DNA of 21,765 nucleotides, taken from assembly GCA_964443005.1 (NCBI GenBank), contig CAYUBI010000029.1, forward strand, positions 1 to 21,765, written 5' to 3'. Made by a program: the position numbers and the translations under genes. Position 1 is the stretch's first letter. Every line of letters begins with the position of its first letter. The stretch is from CAYUBI01 sp964443005 (GTDB taxonomy: Bacteria > Margulisbacteria > Riflemargulisbacteria > GWF2-35-9 > CAYUBI01). Below, piece after piece: positions 13,723 to 21,765 of the stretch. The notes below the pieces were generated by a model. That model saw only the letters and a program-made list of their open reading frames with translations. It ran no database searches and had not been told where the DNA came from.

Positions 13723-16181
13723 TAGATTTTAGCTAACTCATCATCTTCGCCTGCAGGAACAACAGTAAACTCAATGACTTTGTCTTTAGCATCTAGTTTT
13801 TGAATACGAACGCCTTTAGCGCCTCGCCTAAACCGCGAAATCTTACTAACTACCTGACGACTCACAACACCTTTTTCTGTAACAATAATTATTTCATCTT
13901 TGGCGTGAACAATTTTCGCACCACATAAACAATCTTCATTTTTCAATTTAATTGCTTGAAGCCCTTTACCAGAGCGATGTTGAATTTTATATTCACTCAT
14001 ACTCGTGCGCTTTCCTATACCTGATTTAGCAATCAACAACAGATCATCAGTTTCGCTAACAACAGCCATGCTGACTACCCTGTCTTTTTCATTTAACTTA
14101 ATGCCGCGAACCCCTCGCGAAATACGACTTAAGGGACGAATTTGTTTTTCTTCAAATCGAATAACCATACCTTGTCCAGAAACAATCATCAATTGCTGTT
14201 CTCCATTCGTCAACTTGACCCATCGCAATTGATCATTATCATCTAACCGAATCGCAATAACATTACTATTCTTCAGATGTTTAAACTCAGCAACTGCAGT
14301 CTTTTTAATAACTCCTGCTTCTGTAGTCATGACCAAATAATCATTACACTCAAAATTATCCACAACAACTGCTGCAGTAATGACTTCGTCCCGACTCAAA
14401 CTCAAAATATGAGAAATTGAAATACCTTTCCCTTGCCGCGTTGCTTCTGGAATTCGATATACCATTGTTTTATAAGCTTTCCCTGCTGACGTAAAGCACA
14501 TTAAAGCACTATGCGTTGAGGTTGTGTACATTTGCTCCACACTGTCATCATCGCGCGTCTGAATTCCACCAATACCACGTCCACCCCGAAGCTGCGTGCG
14601 AAATGTATCTACAGGAATGCGTTTTACAAATCCAAACTTGGTTATAAACACAACAACTTTTTCCTCTTTTATAAGCTCGCTAACGTCAACATCCTCAAGC
14701 TCGCTATCAAATAGTGTACGTCGCTTATCTCCATACTTGGCTTTAATTTCTGCAAGCTCTGCCTTAATAATGGCAAAAATACGCTCTCTATGCGCCAAAA
14801 TGTCTCTTAAATCTACAATAATAGCAATAGTTTCTTGATACTCTTGTTCCAGTTTTTCACGTTCTAGTCCCGTCAGTTTTTGAAGCCGCATATCCAAAAT
14901 CGCTTGCGCTTGTCGCTCTGAAAGCGCAAATCGAGACATTAAACCTATGCGAGCAGATTCGCCATCTGCACTTGCCCGAATTAACGCTATTACCTCGTCC
15001 AAATGATCAATTGCAATGCGTAACCCTTCTAAAATATGTGCTTTCTCCAAAGCTTTCTTTAATTCGAATTCAGTTCTACGACGAATCACAACTTCACGAT
15101 GTTCAATGAATTTTTGAATAAATACCTTTAAATTCAAACATTGGGGCTGTCCATCAACTAACGCCACCATATTGCAACCAAATGACGACAATAAAGGTGT
15201 ATGCTTGAAAAGCTGGTTCATCACAACATCTTCATTGGCTTCTCGTTTAAGCTCTATGTAAATACGCATACCTTTTCGATCAGATTCATCACGAATATCA
15301 GCAATATCGGGTATTTTCTTTTCTTTAACCAAATCAGCTATTTTGATGATTAAATTGGACTTGTTAACCATATATGGAATTTCCGTGACAATTAAGGCCT
15401 TGCGCTCTTTTTTTCCTACTACATCTTCAATCTCAATTTTTGCCTTAACTTTAACGATCCCTCGACCCGTAGTATATGTATCATAAATGCCACGCTTTCC
15501 GCAAATAATTCCACCTGTTGGAAAATCAGGCCCTTGAACATAATTCGTCATCAATTCTTCAATTGTAATGTTAGGATTATCCATCATTGCAACAGTAGCA
15601 TCAACAATTTCGTGCAAATTATGAGGAGGAATGTTCGTTGCCATACCAACTGCAATTCCAGATGTTCCATTAACAAGTAGGTTAGGAAATTTTGCTGGTA
15701 ACACAACCGGCTCATCTAACGAAGCATCAAAATTTGGCGTAAAATCAACTGTTTCTTTATCAATATCCGCTAATAATTCCATAGCTAACCGCGTCATTCG
15801 TGCTTCAGTATAACGCATAGCTGCAGCACTATCTCCATCAACAGAACCAAAATTTCCTTGCCCATCAATGAGCAAATAACGGAGCGAAAAATTTTGTGCC
15901 ATACGTACTAACGCATCATATACTGCAGTATCACCATGAGGATGATATTTACCCAAAACATCACCCACAACTCTGGCACTTTTTTTATACGGTTTGCCAG
16001 GCGTCATACCCTGATCATTCATTGCAAACAAAATACGACGATGCACAGGCTTAAGTCCGTCCCGAATATCTGGCAATGCACGGCCCACAATAACGCTCAT
16101 TGCATAATCAATATAAGCAGACTTCATCTCATCTTTAATTTCTACTGGTTTAATATTAATATCAAAATCTAGTTGTTTCAT
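13722..16181 (-). CDS. gyrA: DNA gyrase subunit A
   Basis: Breakage-reunion subunit of DNA gyrase, which introduces negative supercoils with GyrB. It has 819 residues. The winged helix begins DEMKSAYIDYAMSVIVGRALPDIRDGL; catalytic Y124 is in AAAMRYTEARMT. The quinolone region reads GKYHPHGDTAVYD, with Thr85 where E. coli has Ser83, and Asp89 kept. The GyrA box is LRGGRG (near 560), and six beta-propeller blades follow, with repeated patterns such as FVKRIP, AYKTMVYRIPE, VIRFEEKQIRP, GIGKRTSMSEY and GVVSRQVVSK. The box and wheel mark it as GyrA, not ParC. It starts 14 bases after gyrB, with AAGGATGAC as ribosome site. Confidence 0.97.
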   Translation of the reverse strand: MKQLDFDINIKPVEIKDEMKSAYIDYAMSVIVGRALPDIRDGLKPVHRRILFAMNDQGMTPGKPYKKSARVVGDVLGKYHPHGDTAVYDALVRMAQNFSLRYLLIDGQGNFGSVDGDSAAAMRYTEARMTRLAMELLADIDKETVDFTPNFDASLDEPVVLPAKFPNLLVNGTSGIAVGMATNIPPHNLHEIVDATVAMMDNPNITIEELMTNYVQGPDFPTGGIICGKRGIYDTYTTGRGIVKVKAKIEIEDVVGKKERKALIVTEIPYMVNKSNLIIKIADLVKEKKIPDIADIRDESDRKGMRIYIELKREANEDVVMNQLFKHTPLLSSFGCNMVALVDGQPQCLNLKVFIQKFIEHREVVIRRRTEFELKKALEKAHILEGLRIAIDHLDEVIALIRASADGESARIGLMSRFALSERQAQAILDMRLQKLTGLEREKLEQEYQETIAIIVDLRDILAHRERIFAIIKAELAEIKAKYGDKRRTLFDSELEDVDVSELIKEEKVVVFITKFGFVKRIPVDTFRTQLRGGRGIGGIQTRDDDSVEQMYTTSTHSALMCFTSAGKAYKTMVYRIPEATRQGKGISISHILSLSRDEVITAAVVVDNFECNDYLVMTTEAGVIKKTAVAEFKHLKNSNVIAIRLDDNDQLRWVKLTNGEQQLMIVSGQGMVIRFEEKQIRPLSRISRGVRGIKLNEKDRVVSMAVVSETDDLLLIAKSGIGKRTSMSEYKIQHRSGKGLQAIKLKNEDCLCGAKIVHAKDEIIIVTEKGVVSRQVVSKISRFRRGAKGVRIQKLDAKDKVIEFTVVPAGEDDELAKI

Positions 16182-16195
16182 GTGTCATCCTTACT

Positions 16196-18640
16196 CTATA
16201 TATCAAGCCAGCGAACTGATTTCGCATATTTCATAATAAAGTCACGGCGCGGCTCAACCTCACTACCCATTAATATCGTAAAAATTTCATCAGCTTCTTC
16301 TGCATCTGTTAGTTTTACTCGCAACAAACTACGCGTACTTGGATCCATGGTTGTTTCCCATAATTGATCAGGATTCATTTCACCTAATCCTTTGTAACGC
16401 TGAATATTAATACCGCCACGAGACTCTAATTTATCCAAAGCAACACTCAATTCGAGCAATGTCAAATAAACTTTCTCTTCTGCGTCCTGTTTGATAATAT
16501 AGGGACTATGCCGCTCTTCTGCAATAGCTTGATAATGATCAATTGCATCTTTAATGATCAGTCCGTCTACTTTCTTTTCGCGAAGCAACTGCCCAAGCAA
16601 TTCTTGATGTGGCCCTTCTGAAACCACAACTGATGCAACAGGCATTTCAGGAATAATCTCTCCCTCAACTGGCTCAATCATATTCGGAACAAACACTTCT
16701 GCAGCAATCGGAGTTAATGCTTGTTTTAATCGAACATAATCTTCATGAGTGACATGAGGCAACATCATACGAACAGCAGTTACATCATACAAATGTTTTT
16801 TACATATTTCAAAAAAATGAAGCAGTTGCTTGATTGGATCATGATAATCCAAAATTGCTTTACCTACTAAAGGCTCAGTATGCACTTGCGTAGTTAACGA
16901 CACGCCAGACATTGCAAGTTTTCCAAGAATTTCTTTTTTTTGATCTTCATTATAAGCATATTCTTTAGTATTTCCCTTTTTGACAAGATACAATGGAGGC
17001 TGCGCTATATATAATGTTTCAGATTCAAGAAGCTCGCGAGCATATCGATAAAAAAAGGTTAGTAACAGCGTTCGAATATGCGCGCCATCAACGTCCGCAT
17101 CTGTCATAATAATAATTTTATGATATCGCATTTTTTGCAAAATATCTTGCTGAGAAAGTTCGGCTTCACCCTCTTTTATTTGTTTTGCAATAATTTCTGG
17201 CGCAATAGCTGTGATAAGGGACCGGATTTCCTCATTAGCCAAAATTTTGTCCAACCGAGCTTTTTCAACATTAATTATTTTTCCACGCAACGGCAAAATT
17301 GCTTGAAAATGTCGATCTCTACCCTGCTTTGCACTGCCACCAGCACTATCTCCCTCAACTAGAAATATTTCACATTTACTTGGGTCTTTTTCACTACAAT
17401 CTGCCAATTTCCCGGGAAGCGTTGTGCTTTCCAATACAGACTTTCGTCGCGCCAGATCTTGGGCCTTACGAACAGCCTCACGTACACGCAAAGCGCCAAT
17501 TGACTTTTCTATAATATGCTTAGCTACAGAGGGCTCTCGTTCAAGAAAATTTTCAAGCCCCTCAGCAACTACAGAATCAACAATGCCTTTTACTTCCGAA
17601 TTGCCTAACTTACTTTTTGTTTGTCCTTCAAACTGTGGATTTGGAAGCTTAACAGATACTACAGAAACCAGCCCTTCCCGAACATCAGTGCCCAACATTA
17701 ACTCTTCGCCTTTAATTAATTTATATTTCTTTGCATAAGAATTAATAGCTCGCGTTAACGCAGTACGAAATCCGCTAACATGCGTTCCTCCCTCTCGGGT
17801 ACGAATATTATTAGCAAAAGACAATTCATGTTCATCATAATAGTCTTTACAATACTGCATTGCAACTTCAACTTCCATGCCATCCTTTTGTTTCAAAATA
17901 TAAATCGGCGGTGTAAATAATTTTTCCTTATTTGCATTTAAAGATTCAACATAAGACATAATGCCGCCACTGTATTGAAACTCTTCTCGCTTAATTTCCT
18001 CTCCGCGTCGATCTTCAATCGCAATCTTAAGCCCTTTATTTAAAAAAGCTAATTCTTTAATGCGATGAGCCAAAACATCATACTGATGATCTGAAGTCTC
18101 AAAAACCTTCTTGTCTGGGAGATAATGAACTGTTGTCCCTGATATATGATCTGGAGCTTCCTCAAGTTTGCCTCTGCCATCAGGAACACCTCTGCGAAAA
18201 GTTTGAGTATATCGCTTGTTATTACGAAAAATTTCCAACTTCAACCACTCAGCAAGTGCATTAACACAGGAAACCCCAACGCCATGAAGCCCGCCCGAAA
18301 TCTTATACCCCTTACCCTCGAATTTTCCACCTGCATGAAGCACAGTTAAAACAACTTCCGCAGCACTAACGCCACGATCCTTGAAAATATCAATTGGAAT
18401 ACCTCGGCCATTATCAATACATTTAATTGAATTATCTGCTTCTATGCTGACCTCAATTTCTGTACAGAAACCAGCAAGCGCTTCATCTACACTGTTGTCA
18501 ATGACCTCATATACCAAATGATGAAGCCCATGAACATCAGTTGAGCCAATATACATTGCTGGCCTACGACGAACAGCCTCAAGCCCCTCCAAAACGGTAA
18601 TTTGAGATGCATTATATTCACTAGCAACAGTTTCTGACAT
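16196..18640 (-). CDS. gyrB: DNA gyrase subunit B
   Basis: ATPase subunit of gyrase. It has 814 residues, the long Gram-negative class (E. coli 804), compared with about 640 in Firmicutes. GHKL ATPase: EVIDNSVDEALAGF, DNGRGIP and GGLHGVGVSCVNALAEW. Toprim: EIFLVEGDSAGGSAKQGRDR and IMTDADVDGAHIRTLLLTFF. The tail QRYKGLGEMNPDQLWETTMDP is intact. Between them lies the extra domain of about 160 residues (approximately 560-720), which helps place the organism among diderms. The start overlaps the end of the preceding DciA-like gene's context: AGGAG lies within its last codons and only two bases separate stop and ATG. Confidence 0.97.
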   Translation of the reverse strand: MSETVASEYNASQITVLEGLEAVRRRPAMYIGSTDVHGLHHLVYEVIDNSVDEALAGFCTEIEVSIEADNSIKCIDNGRGIPIDIFKDRGVSAAEVVLTVLHAGGKFEGKGYKISGGLHGVGVSCVNALAEWLKLEIFRNNKRYTQTFRRGVPDGRGKLEEAPDHISGTTVHYLPDKKVFETSDHQYDVLAHRIKELAFLNKGLKIAIEDRRGEEIKREEFQYSGGIMSYVESLNANKEKLFTPPIYILKQKDGMEVEVAMQYCKDYYDEHELSFANNIRTREGGTHVSGFRTALTRAINSYAKKYKLIKGEELMLGTDVREGLVSVVSVKLPNPQFEGQTKSKLGNSEVKGIVDSVVAEGLENFLEREPSVAKHIIEKSIGALRVREAVRKAQDLARRKSVLESTTLPGKLADCSEKDPSKCEIFLVEGDSAGGSAKQGRDRHFQAILPLRGKIINVEKARLDKILANEEIRSLITAIAPEIIAKQIKEGEAELSQQDILQKMRYHKIIIMTDADVDGAHIRTLLLTFFYRYARELLESETLYIAQPPLYLVKKGNTKEYAYNEDQKKEILGKLAMSGVSLTTQVHTEPLVGKAILDYHDPIKQLLHFFEICKKHLYDVTAVRMMLPHVTHEDYVRLKQALTPIAAEVFVPNMIEPVEGEIIPEMPVASVVVSEGPHQELLGQLLREKKVDGLIIKDAIDHYQAIAEERHSPYIIKQDAEEKVYLTLLELSVALDKLESRGGINIQRYKGLGEMNPDQLWETTMDPSTRSLLRVKLTDAEEADEIFTILMGSEVEPRRDFIMKYAKSVRWLDI

Positions 18641-18642
18641 GA

Positions 18643-19377
18643 TTACTCCTGCGATCCAAAAATAACTTTATAACACGTTTTACCAATAATCGTTTGTGCC
18701 TGTACTGTTTCAATTTTATCCGGTGGAATTCCCATTTTTAACGAAACCAGCTCACTAACCAATCCTTGCAGTTTTTGTTGTAATTTCGGCTGCGGCGAAC
18801 GATATAACTCGTACGAACCTTCTTTAATTTTATCATGAAGCGTCCGAATATTATACTGTTTTTGTTGTTTAAATTGCGTTTTTGAAAATAATTGTTGATC
18901 TGCGATATCCAGTTGATCATACGAGACCCACGGCATCCCTTGTAAATGAGTCTTAATATGATTGGATTGTTCCTTTTCCTGTTGTTGACAACACAGCGCA
19001 CATACTCCTGCTAAAAGACCGTTTCCGCAAACAGGACACTGAAGTAAGGGGGTTGGTTTTACCAAAGAGACTGCCGAAATAATTTCTTCATCCAAAAATG
19101 CTCGTTCGTCTACCACAAAACGAATCATTGAAAACGAAAACCCCTTTTTAGCTAAACGTGCCTTAATTTTATGTTTAAAAAACTGCAATTCATTAGCCCA
19201 CGCATTATCTTTAACAGCTACAACCAATAGTTTTGTATTAAACGATAACGGAGTCGAAATATCTGCAAGTGGCATATTAACAACTTCACGATAAGCTTTA
19301 TCTAAACGTAACCGATAAGTCAACTCTTGTAATATAGGACTTGAAAATATAGAAGGTATTGTATGTAATTTTTTCAC
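18643..19377 (-). CDS. DciA-like (DUF721) protein with an added zinc-ribbon-like C-terminal region
   Basis: DciA loads the replicative helicase DnaB in most bacteria that lack DnaC. Residues about 1-90 fit DUF721/DciA: SPILQELTYRLRLDKAY, then LLVVAVKDNAWANELQFFKH and IKARL, the conserved W-x-x-E-L-x core. Many DciA proteins stop near 100-160 residues; this has 244. Next comes a CxxC-x8-CxxCC motif at C114, C117, C126, C129 and C130, then a Gln/Lys-rich helical tail. The start is GTG at 19377, overlapping the rimI stop by 4 bases. The gene just ahead of gyrB agrees with the recF-DUF721-gyrB arrangement of other phyla. The DciA assignment rests on the N-terminal domain only. Confidence 0.68.
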   Translation of the reverse strand: MKKLHTIPSIFSSPILQELTYRLRLDKAYREVVNMPLADISTPLSFNTKLLVVAVKDNAWANELQFFKHKIKARLAKKGFSFSMIRFVVDERAFLDEEIISAVSLVKPTPLLQCPVCGNGLLAGVCALCCQQQEKEQSNHIKTHLQGMPWVSYDQLDIADQQLFSKTQFKQQKQYNIRTLHDKIKEGSYELYRSPQPKLQQKLQGLVSELVSLKMGIPPDKIETVQAQTIIGKTCYKVIFGSQE

Positions 19378-19805
19378 AACTGTCGGCTCATCACAAGTGC
19401 ATCTTCACCATCGCGATAATAACTCTTCCTAATTCGGCTGTGACTAAAGCCTTGAGCTTGATAAAACGCTATTGCTTCCGTATTTTCACGCCGTACCTCT
19501 AAAAAACAATGAAGCGCTCCTCCTGTTTTTGCCAACAATTGAAAATTGCTGCATAACGTTGTTGCATTGCCTTTTCGTTGATATTCAGGCAAAACAGCAA
19601 TAAGCTCAATCTCTGCATCATTGCCATACCACCTGCCAAGCATAAACGCAGCCACTTTATTTTCTTCCACAACAATATAAACTTCGTTATTCAAAATCGC
19701 TACTTTAATTGAGTCCACTGACCATGATTCTGTCATTTGTTTCGAAAACAATGACATCAACGCCATAATTGAAGATAAATGGTTTTCTTGGGCAAGGATA
19801 ATCAT
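19374..19805 (-). CDS. rimI: GNAT acetyltransferase, RimI-like
   Basis: RimI acetylates the N-terminal alanine of ribosomal protein S18 in E. coli; related proteins act more broadly. This 143-residue protein has the acetyl-CoA loop EYQRKGNAT (about 75-83; Q/R-x-x-G-x-A), then LEVRRENTEAIAFYQAQGF and RIRKSYYRDGEDALVMSRQL, whose YY...EDALVM ending is characteristic of RimI. Its place after tsaB is a very common bacterial arrangement. It overlaps tsaB by 4 bases and the next gene by 4 bases. Confidence 0.9.
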   Translation of the reverse strand: MIILAQENHLSSIMALMSLFSKQMTESWSVDSIKVAILNNEVYIVVEENKVAAFMLGRWYGNDAEIELIAVLPEYQRKGNATTLCSNFQLLAKTGGALHCFLEVRRENTEAIAFYQAQGFSHSRIRKSYYRDGEDALVMSRQL

Positions 19806-20500
19806 ACGTTTATTCGTGTTCGGGATTTTTTCTTAACGCCTATTTCAGGCAAATGCGAATATCGAGGAACAACATAATGGGGAAAAACAGGTAAGGATAA
19901 AAATAAAGCAGCTTCAATAAGCCCAACAGCAGAAATTTGTTGCAAATCCAACGAAGATTGAATGACAGGACATTTCGGACAATACACGTGAAGCGCTGCA
20001 TATAGCTCTGGCGCACCATCACCACAAATCAAAAACGGCTCTTCTATCAGCGACAATTTTGTTGTTAATGTCGGGTAGTCCGTTGAAAAGTCTGACAAAA
20101 TGGGTTTCAAGCCGCCCAAGCATCCACCCCAAATAGCAGCATTCACTTCATCCCTTCGCGCTCGAAGCACAGGAACAATTAATCCAGTAAAGTATCGATG
20201 CTGCCACGCAAGAGCATACAAGGAAGACACGCCAACTACCGGAATTGACAAAGCCAAACCCAAAGCATTAGCTGTAGCAATACCACAACGCAGTGCAGTA
20301 TAAGCCCCAGGACCTTCAGTTACAACTACAGCAACCAGCTGATCTGCAGTTCGCTGCGACAAGTCAAAGCTTCGCGTAATTTCTACCATCAAATTTTCCA
20401 TTGGAAACTGATAGCCTGACCATCGCGTTAAAAGAATGCCCTCCTCAATTAATGCAAGTTCAATATGCCGAGTGGCACAACTAATGGCGAGTAACAACAT
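19802..20500 (-). CDS. tsaB: tRNA threonylcarbamoyladenosine system protein TsaB
   Basis: ASKHA-fold scaffold that pairs with TsaD and TsaE to place t6A on position 37 of ANN-decoding tRNAs. From the chosen start it has 232 residues and opens MLLLAISCATRHIELALIEEG, matching the family's beginning M-x-x-L-A-I-D-T-S-T; a start at 20527 would add nine residues with no ribosome site. The first Asp of the usual motif is Ser here. AVVVTEGPGAYTALRCGIAT (about 60-79) and GVSSLYALA are the main TsaB motifs. The start lies 20 bases inside tsaE. tsaD is not in the window. Confidence 0.9.
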   Translation of the reverse strand: MLLLAISCATRHIELALIEEGILLTRWSGYQFPMENLMVEITRSFDLSQRTADQLVAVVVTEGPGAYTALRCGIATANALGLALSIPVVGVSSLYALAWQHRYFTGLIVPVLRARRDEVNAAIWGGCLGGLKPILSDFSTDYPTLTTKLSLIEEPFLICGDGAPELYAALHVYCPKCPVIQSSLDLQQISAVGLIEAALFLSLPVFPHYVVPRYSHLPEIGVKKKSRTRINV

Positions 20501-20927
20501 AACCGTTAATTTTCCGATCTGTTTCATTTAACAAGGTTAATTGCACTTGAATATAATTTTTTGGCAAAATAGTCGGGAATTTTAAGGCCCACTCTATTAC
20601 AAAAATACTATAAAATCGTTGAAAATAATCATCAAGCCCCAAAGCCACTACTTCAGCTAGCGAATTAAGCCGATACAAGTCTGCATGAAACATCATGCCT
20701 CCAGGATAAGCATACTCATTAATTAAGGTAAATGTTGGTGAATTCACAATCTGTGTAACTCCCAAAGCTCGGGCAAGCCCTTGAACAAAAACAGTTTTTC
20801 CTGCACCCAGTTCTCCTGCTAAAGCAACAACTACAGGCAAAGACCACTGCAACATAATGGTACGCGCTAGTTCTCGGGTTTCTTCAGAAGAATGAGTAAT
20901 TTCGCTAAAAACAGCCTTTTCAAGCAT
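20481..20927 (-). CDS. tsaE: tRNA threonylcarbamoyladenosine biosynthesis ATPase TsaE
   Basis: Small P-loop ATPase needed for turnover of the TsaB-TsaD complex. It has 148 residues, family-typical. Walker A is GELGAGKTVF (about 39-48), followed by SPTFTLINEY, the HADLYRL motif and VIEWALKFP. It overlaps folK by 8 bases upstream and tsaB by 20 bases downstream, suggesting one transcript with coupled translation. Confidence 0.95.
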   Translation of the reverse strand: MLEKAVFSEITHSSEETRELARTIMLQWSLPVVVALAGELGAGKTVFVQGLARALGVTQIVNSPTFTLINEYAYPGGMMFHADLYRLNSLAEVVALGLDDYFQRFYSIFVIEWALKFPTILPKNYIQVQLTLLNETDRKINGYVVTRH

Positions 20928-21393
20928 TTTTTCCCAACAAATCAGCTAACAATATTCGAGCATTTTTTTGAAGTATGGGATGAAAGGCCTCAGGTGCTAT
21001 TTCAGCTAAGGGAACCATAACAAATAAGCGCTCATGCATGAGTGGATGAGGAATCGTTAAATCTGTTTCCAAGATTACCTCCTCATCAAACAATAAAATA
21101 TCAATATCAATCAAACGAGGAGAATAGTCGCCCTTTATCAGCCGCCCTATATCGATTTCAATGTCCTCAAGAACAATCAATAATTCATGAGCAGTTAATG
21201 ATGTAATAATCTTAACTACACAATTTAAATATAACGGATCCGAACCTTTATTTTCAGGTTCAGATTCGACGATAGCAGACAAAATAATTACAGAAAGGTC
21301 TTTTTGTTCATCTAATTTTTTCACAGCATCATTTATATTTTTCTCCCGATCACCTAAATTAGAGCCTAAACCTAAAAATACTTTATGCATCAT
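20920..21393 (-). CDS. folK: HPPK, 6-hydroxymethyl-7,8-dihydropterin pyrophosphokinase
   Basis: Transfers pyrophosphate from ATP to hydroxymethyl-dihydropterin in folate synthesis. It has 157 residues. The family signature is complete: VFLGLGSNLGDRE near the start, SPRLIDIDILLFDE (about 91-104, with the two metal-binding Asp residues in DID), and IPHPLMHERLFVMVPLAEIAP. Two consecutive ATG codons (21393, 21390) are possible; AGGAGG lies 4 or 7 bases ahead, so the second may be the main one. It heads the minus-strand housekeeping run; no folP or folB is next to it. Confidence 0.95.
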   Translation of the reverse strand: MMHKVFLGLGSNLGDREKNINDAVKKLDEQKDLSVIILSAIVESEPENKGSDPLYLNCVVKIITSLTAHELLIVLEDIEIDIGRLIKGDYSPRLIDIDILLFDEEVILETDLTIPHPLMHERLFVMVPLAEIAPEAFHPILQKNARILLADLLGKNA

Positions 21394-21528
21394 ACTTCCT
21401 CCTTACAAATTATAACCCAGTCTTCTATAAAAATATTGTTCCTTATAAAGTTATAACATATATATGTATCAATTTTCTAGAGGTAGGCAATCAGGGCGAC
21501 TCGCGAACCGCACTTACGGTTAATTAAC
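21394..21528 (-). promoter_or_regulatory. Intergenic region upstream of folK, weak promoter signals
   Basis: The region probably holds the start of the folK-to-ychF transcript. A TATAAT box on minus (21414-21409) is only 16 bases from the folK start and lacks a good -35, so the transcription start is uncertain. A small perfect inverted repeat, AACCG/CGGTT with a 6-base loop (21506-21521), has no following T-run and is not a convincing terminator. Confidence 0.3.
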
Positions 21529-21555
21529 GAACACCCTCAGCCCTCGATACAATCC
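21529..21555 (-). repeat. 27-base dispersed repeat, copy B
   Basis: Partner of 462-488, 24 of 27 identical, same orientation. It begins 4 bases after the nuclease-type gene's stop codon on minus. Together with the last codons it can fold imperfectly (CCTCA 21535-21539 with TGAGG 21570-21574, CCC 21541-21543 with GGG 21566-21568), and ATCCCG occurs twice in tandem next to it. Copy A lacks these flanking parts. Confidence 0.75.
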
Positions 21556-21559
21556 GGGA

Positions 21560-21765
21560 TCACTCGGGATGAGGTTCCGCTGCCCATTTCCCAATATTGC
21601 GCGTTTCCTTGTCAAACTCTACGCCCACTAAAACGATTTGCTGCGTTCTGCCTTGATACTTTCGTGCATAATCATTTTCCTTAATCTGCTGCAGGGCTTG
21701 CTCTTTCGTGCCATTTAGCTTAAATTCAAATACATATACCGTATCCGTTAACTCAACGACTGCGT
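21560..21765 (-). CDS. C-terminus of a PD-(D/E)XK nuclease-domain protein (PF08011/DUF1703 type), 5' part outside window
   Basis: The last 67 or so residues are visible, ending in a stop at 21562-21560. The stretch TVYVFEFKLNGTKEQALQQI carries the E-x-K half of the PD-(D/E)XK active site, then NDYARKYQGRTQQIVLVGVEF, both typical of the C-terminal domain of proteins whose N-terminus is the AAA-ATPase-like domain seen at the left edge. Two window edges thus hold opposite ends of related but different genes. The same 27-base repeat follows its stop as follows the DUF4143 remnant. Confidence 0.82.
   Translation of the reverse strand, partial: AVVELTDTVYVFEFKLNGTKEQALQQIKENDYARKYQGRTQQIVLVGVEFDKETRNIGKWAAEPHPE

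Noticed and set aside
17043..17052. ATCGATAA-like string inside gyrB
   Set aside because: It lies inside a well-supported coding gene on the other strand and has no -35 partner; chance in AT-rich DNA.

Overview
The window looks like the chromosome of an AT-rich, diderm (Gram-negative-type), flagellated bacterium. A P-ring gene (flgI) requires an outer membrane, GyrB carries the extra insert seen in Gram-negative GyrB proteins, and the flagellar block uses the FliW/CsrA switch, which is typical of Firmicutes, spirochaetes, Campylobacterota and deltaproteobacteria-like lineages rather than enterics. Both window edges carry genes of the AAA-ATPase-like/PD-(D/E)XK family that is strongly expanded in host-associated or small-genome lineages. 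I cannot name the phylum from sequence alone; a flagellated member of a candidate phylum such as Dependentiae is a guess only.

Layout. (1) 1-690, minus strand: the 5' part of an AAA-ATPase-like gene running off the left edge, then a degraded C-terminal fragment of a DUF4143-type ATPase that the usual gene-length cutoffs miss. (2) 745-5013: pyk, a short potassium-independent-looking pyruvate kinase on plus; then on minus a putative exported protein of unknown function, an M18 aminopeptidase and a NifS/IscS cysteine desulfurase with a Cys-rich insertion. (3) 5101-11892, plus strand: a flagellar late-gene block flgI, flgJ (rod-binding domain only), flgM, flgN, flgK, flgL, fliW, csrA, and then an unrecognised 260-residue protein. 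(4) 21393-11876, minus strand: a tightly packed housekeeping run folK, tsaE, tsaB, rimI, a DciA-like gene, gyrB, gyrA, ychF and a HAD phosphatase, mostly with overlaps or gaps of a few bases. (5) The right edge holds the C-terminus of a PD-(D/E)XK nuclease-type protein on minus.

Regulation visible in the sequence: two housekeeping promoters with TTGACA and TATATT boxes (pyk and flgI), and two textbook sigma-28 (FliA/SigD) promoters with 11-base spacers. One sigma-28 promoter precedes flgM. The other precedes the unknown gene that follows csrA. In Bacillus that last slot, with the same sigma factor and order (flgM-flgN-flgK-flgL-fliW-csrA-hag), belongs to flagellin. Here the product has no cysteine and no tryptophan, lacks a recognisable flagellin N-terminus, and is the most interesting unknown in the window.

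A second structural surprise is a 27-base repeat (24/27 identical) placed just after the stop codons of two unrelated accessory genes at opposite ends of the window.
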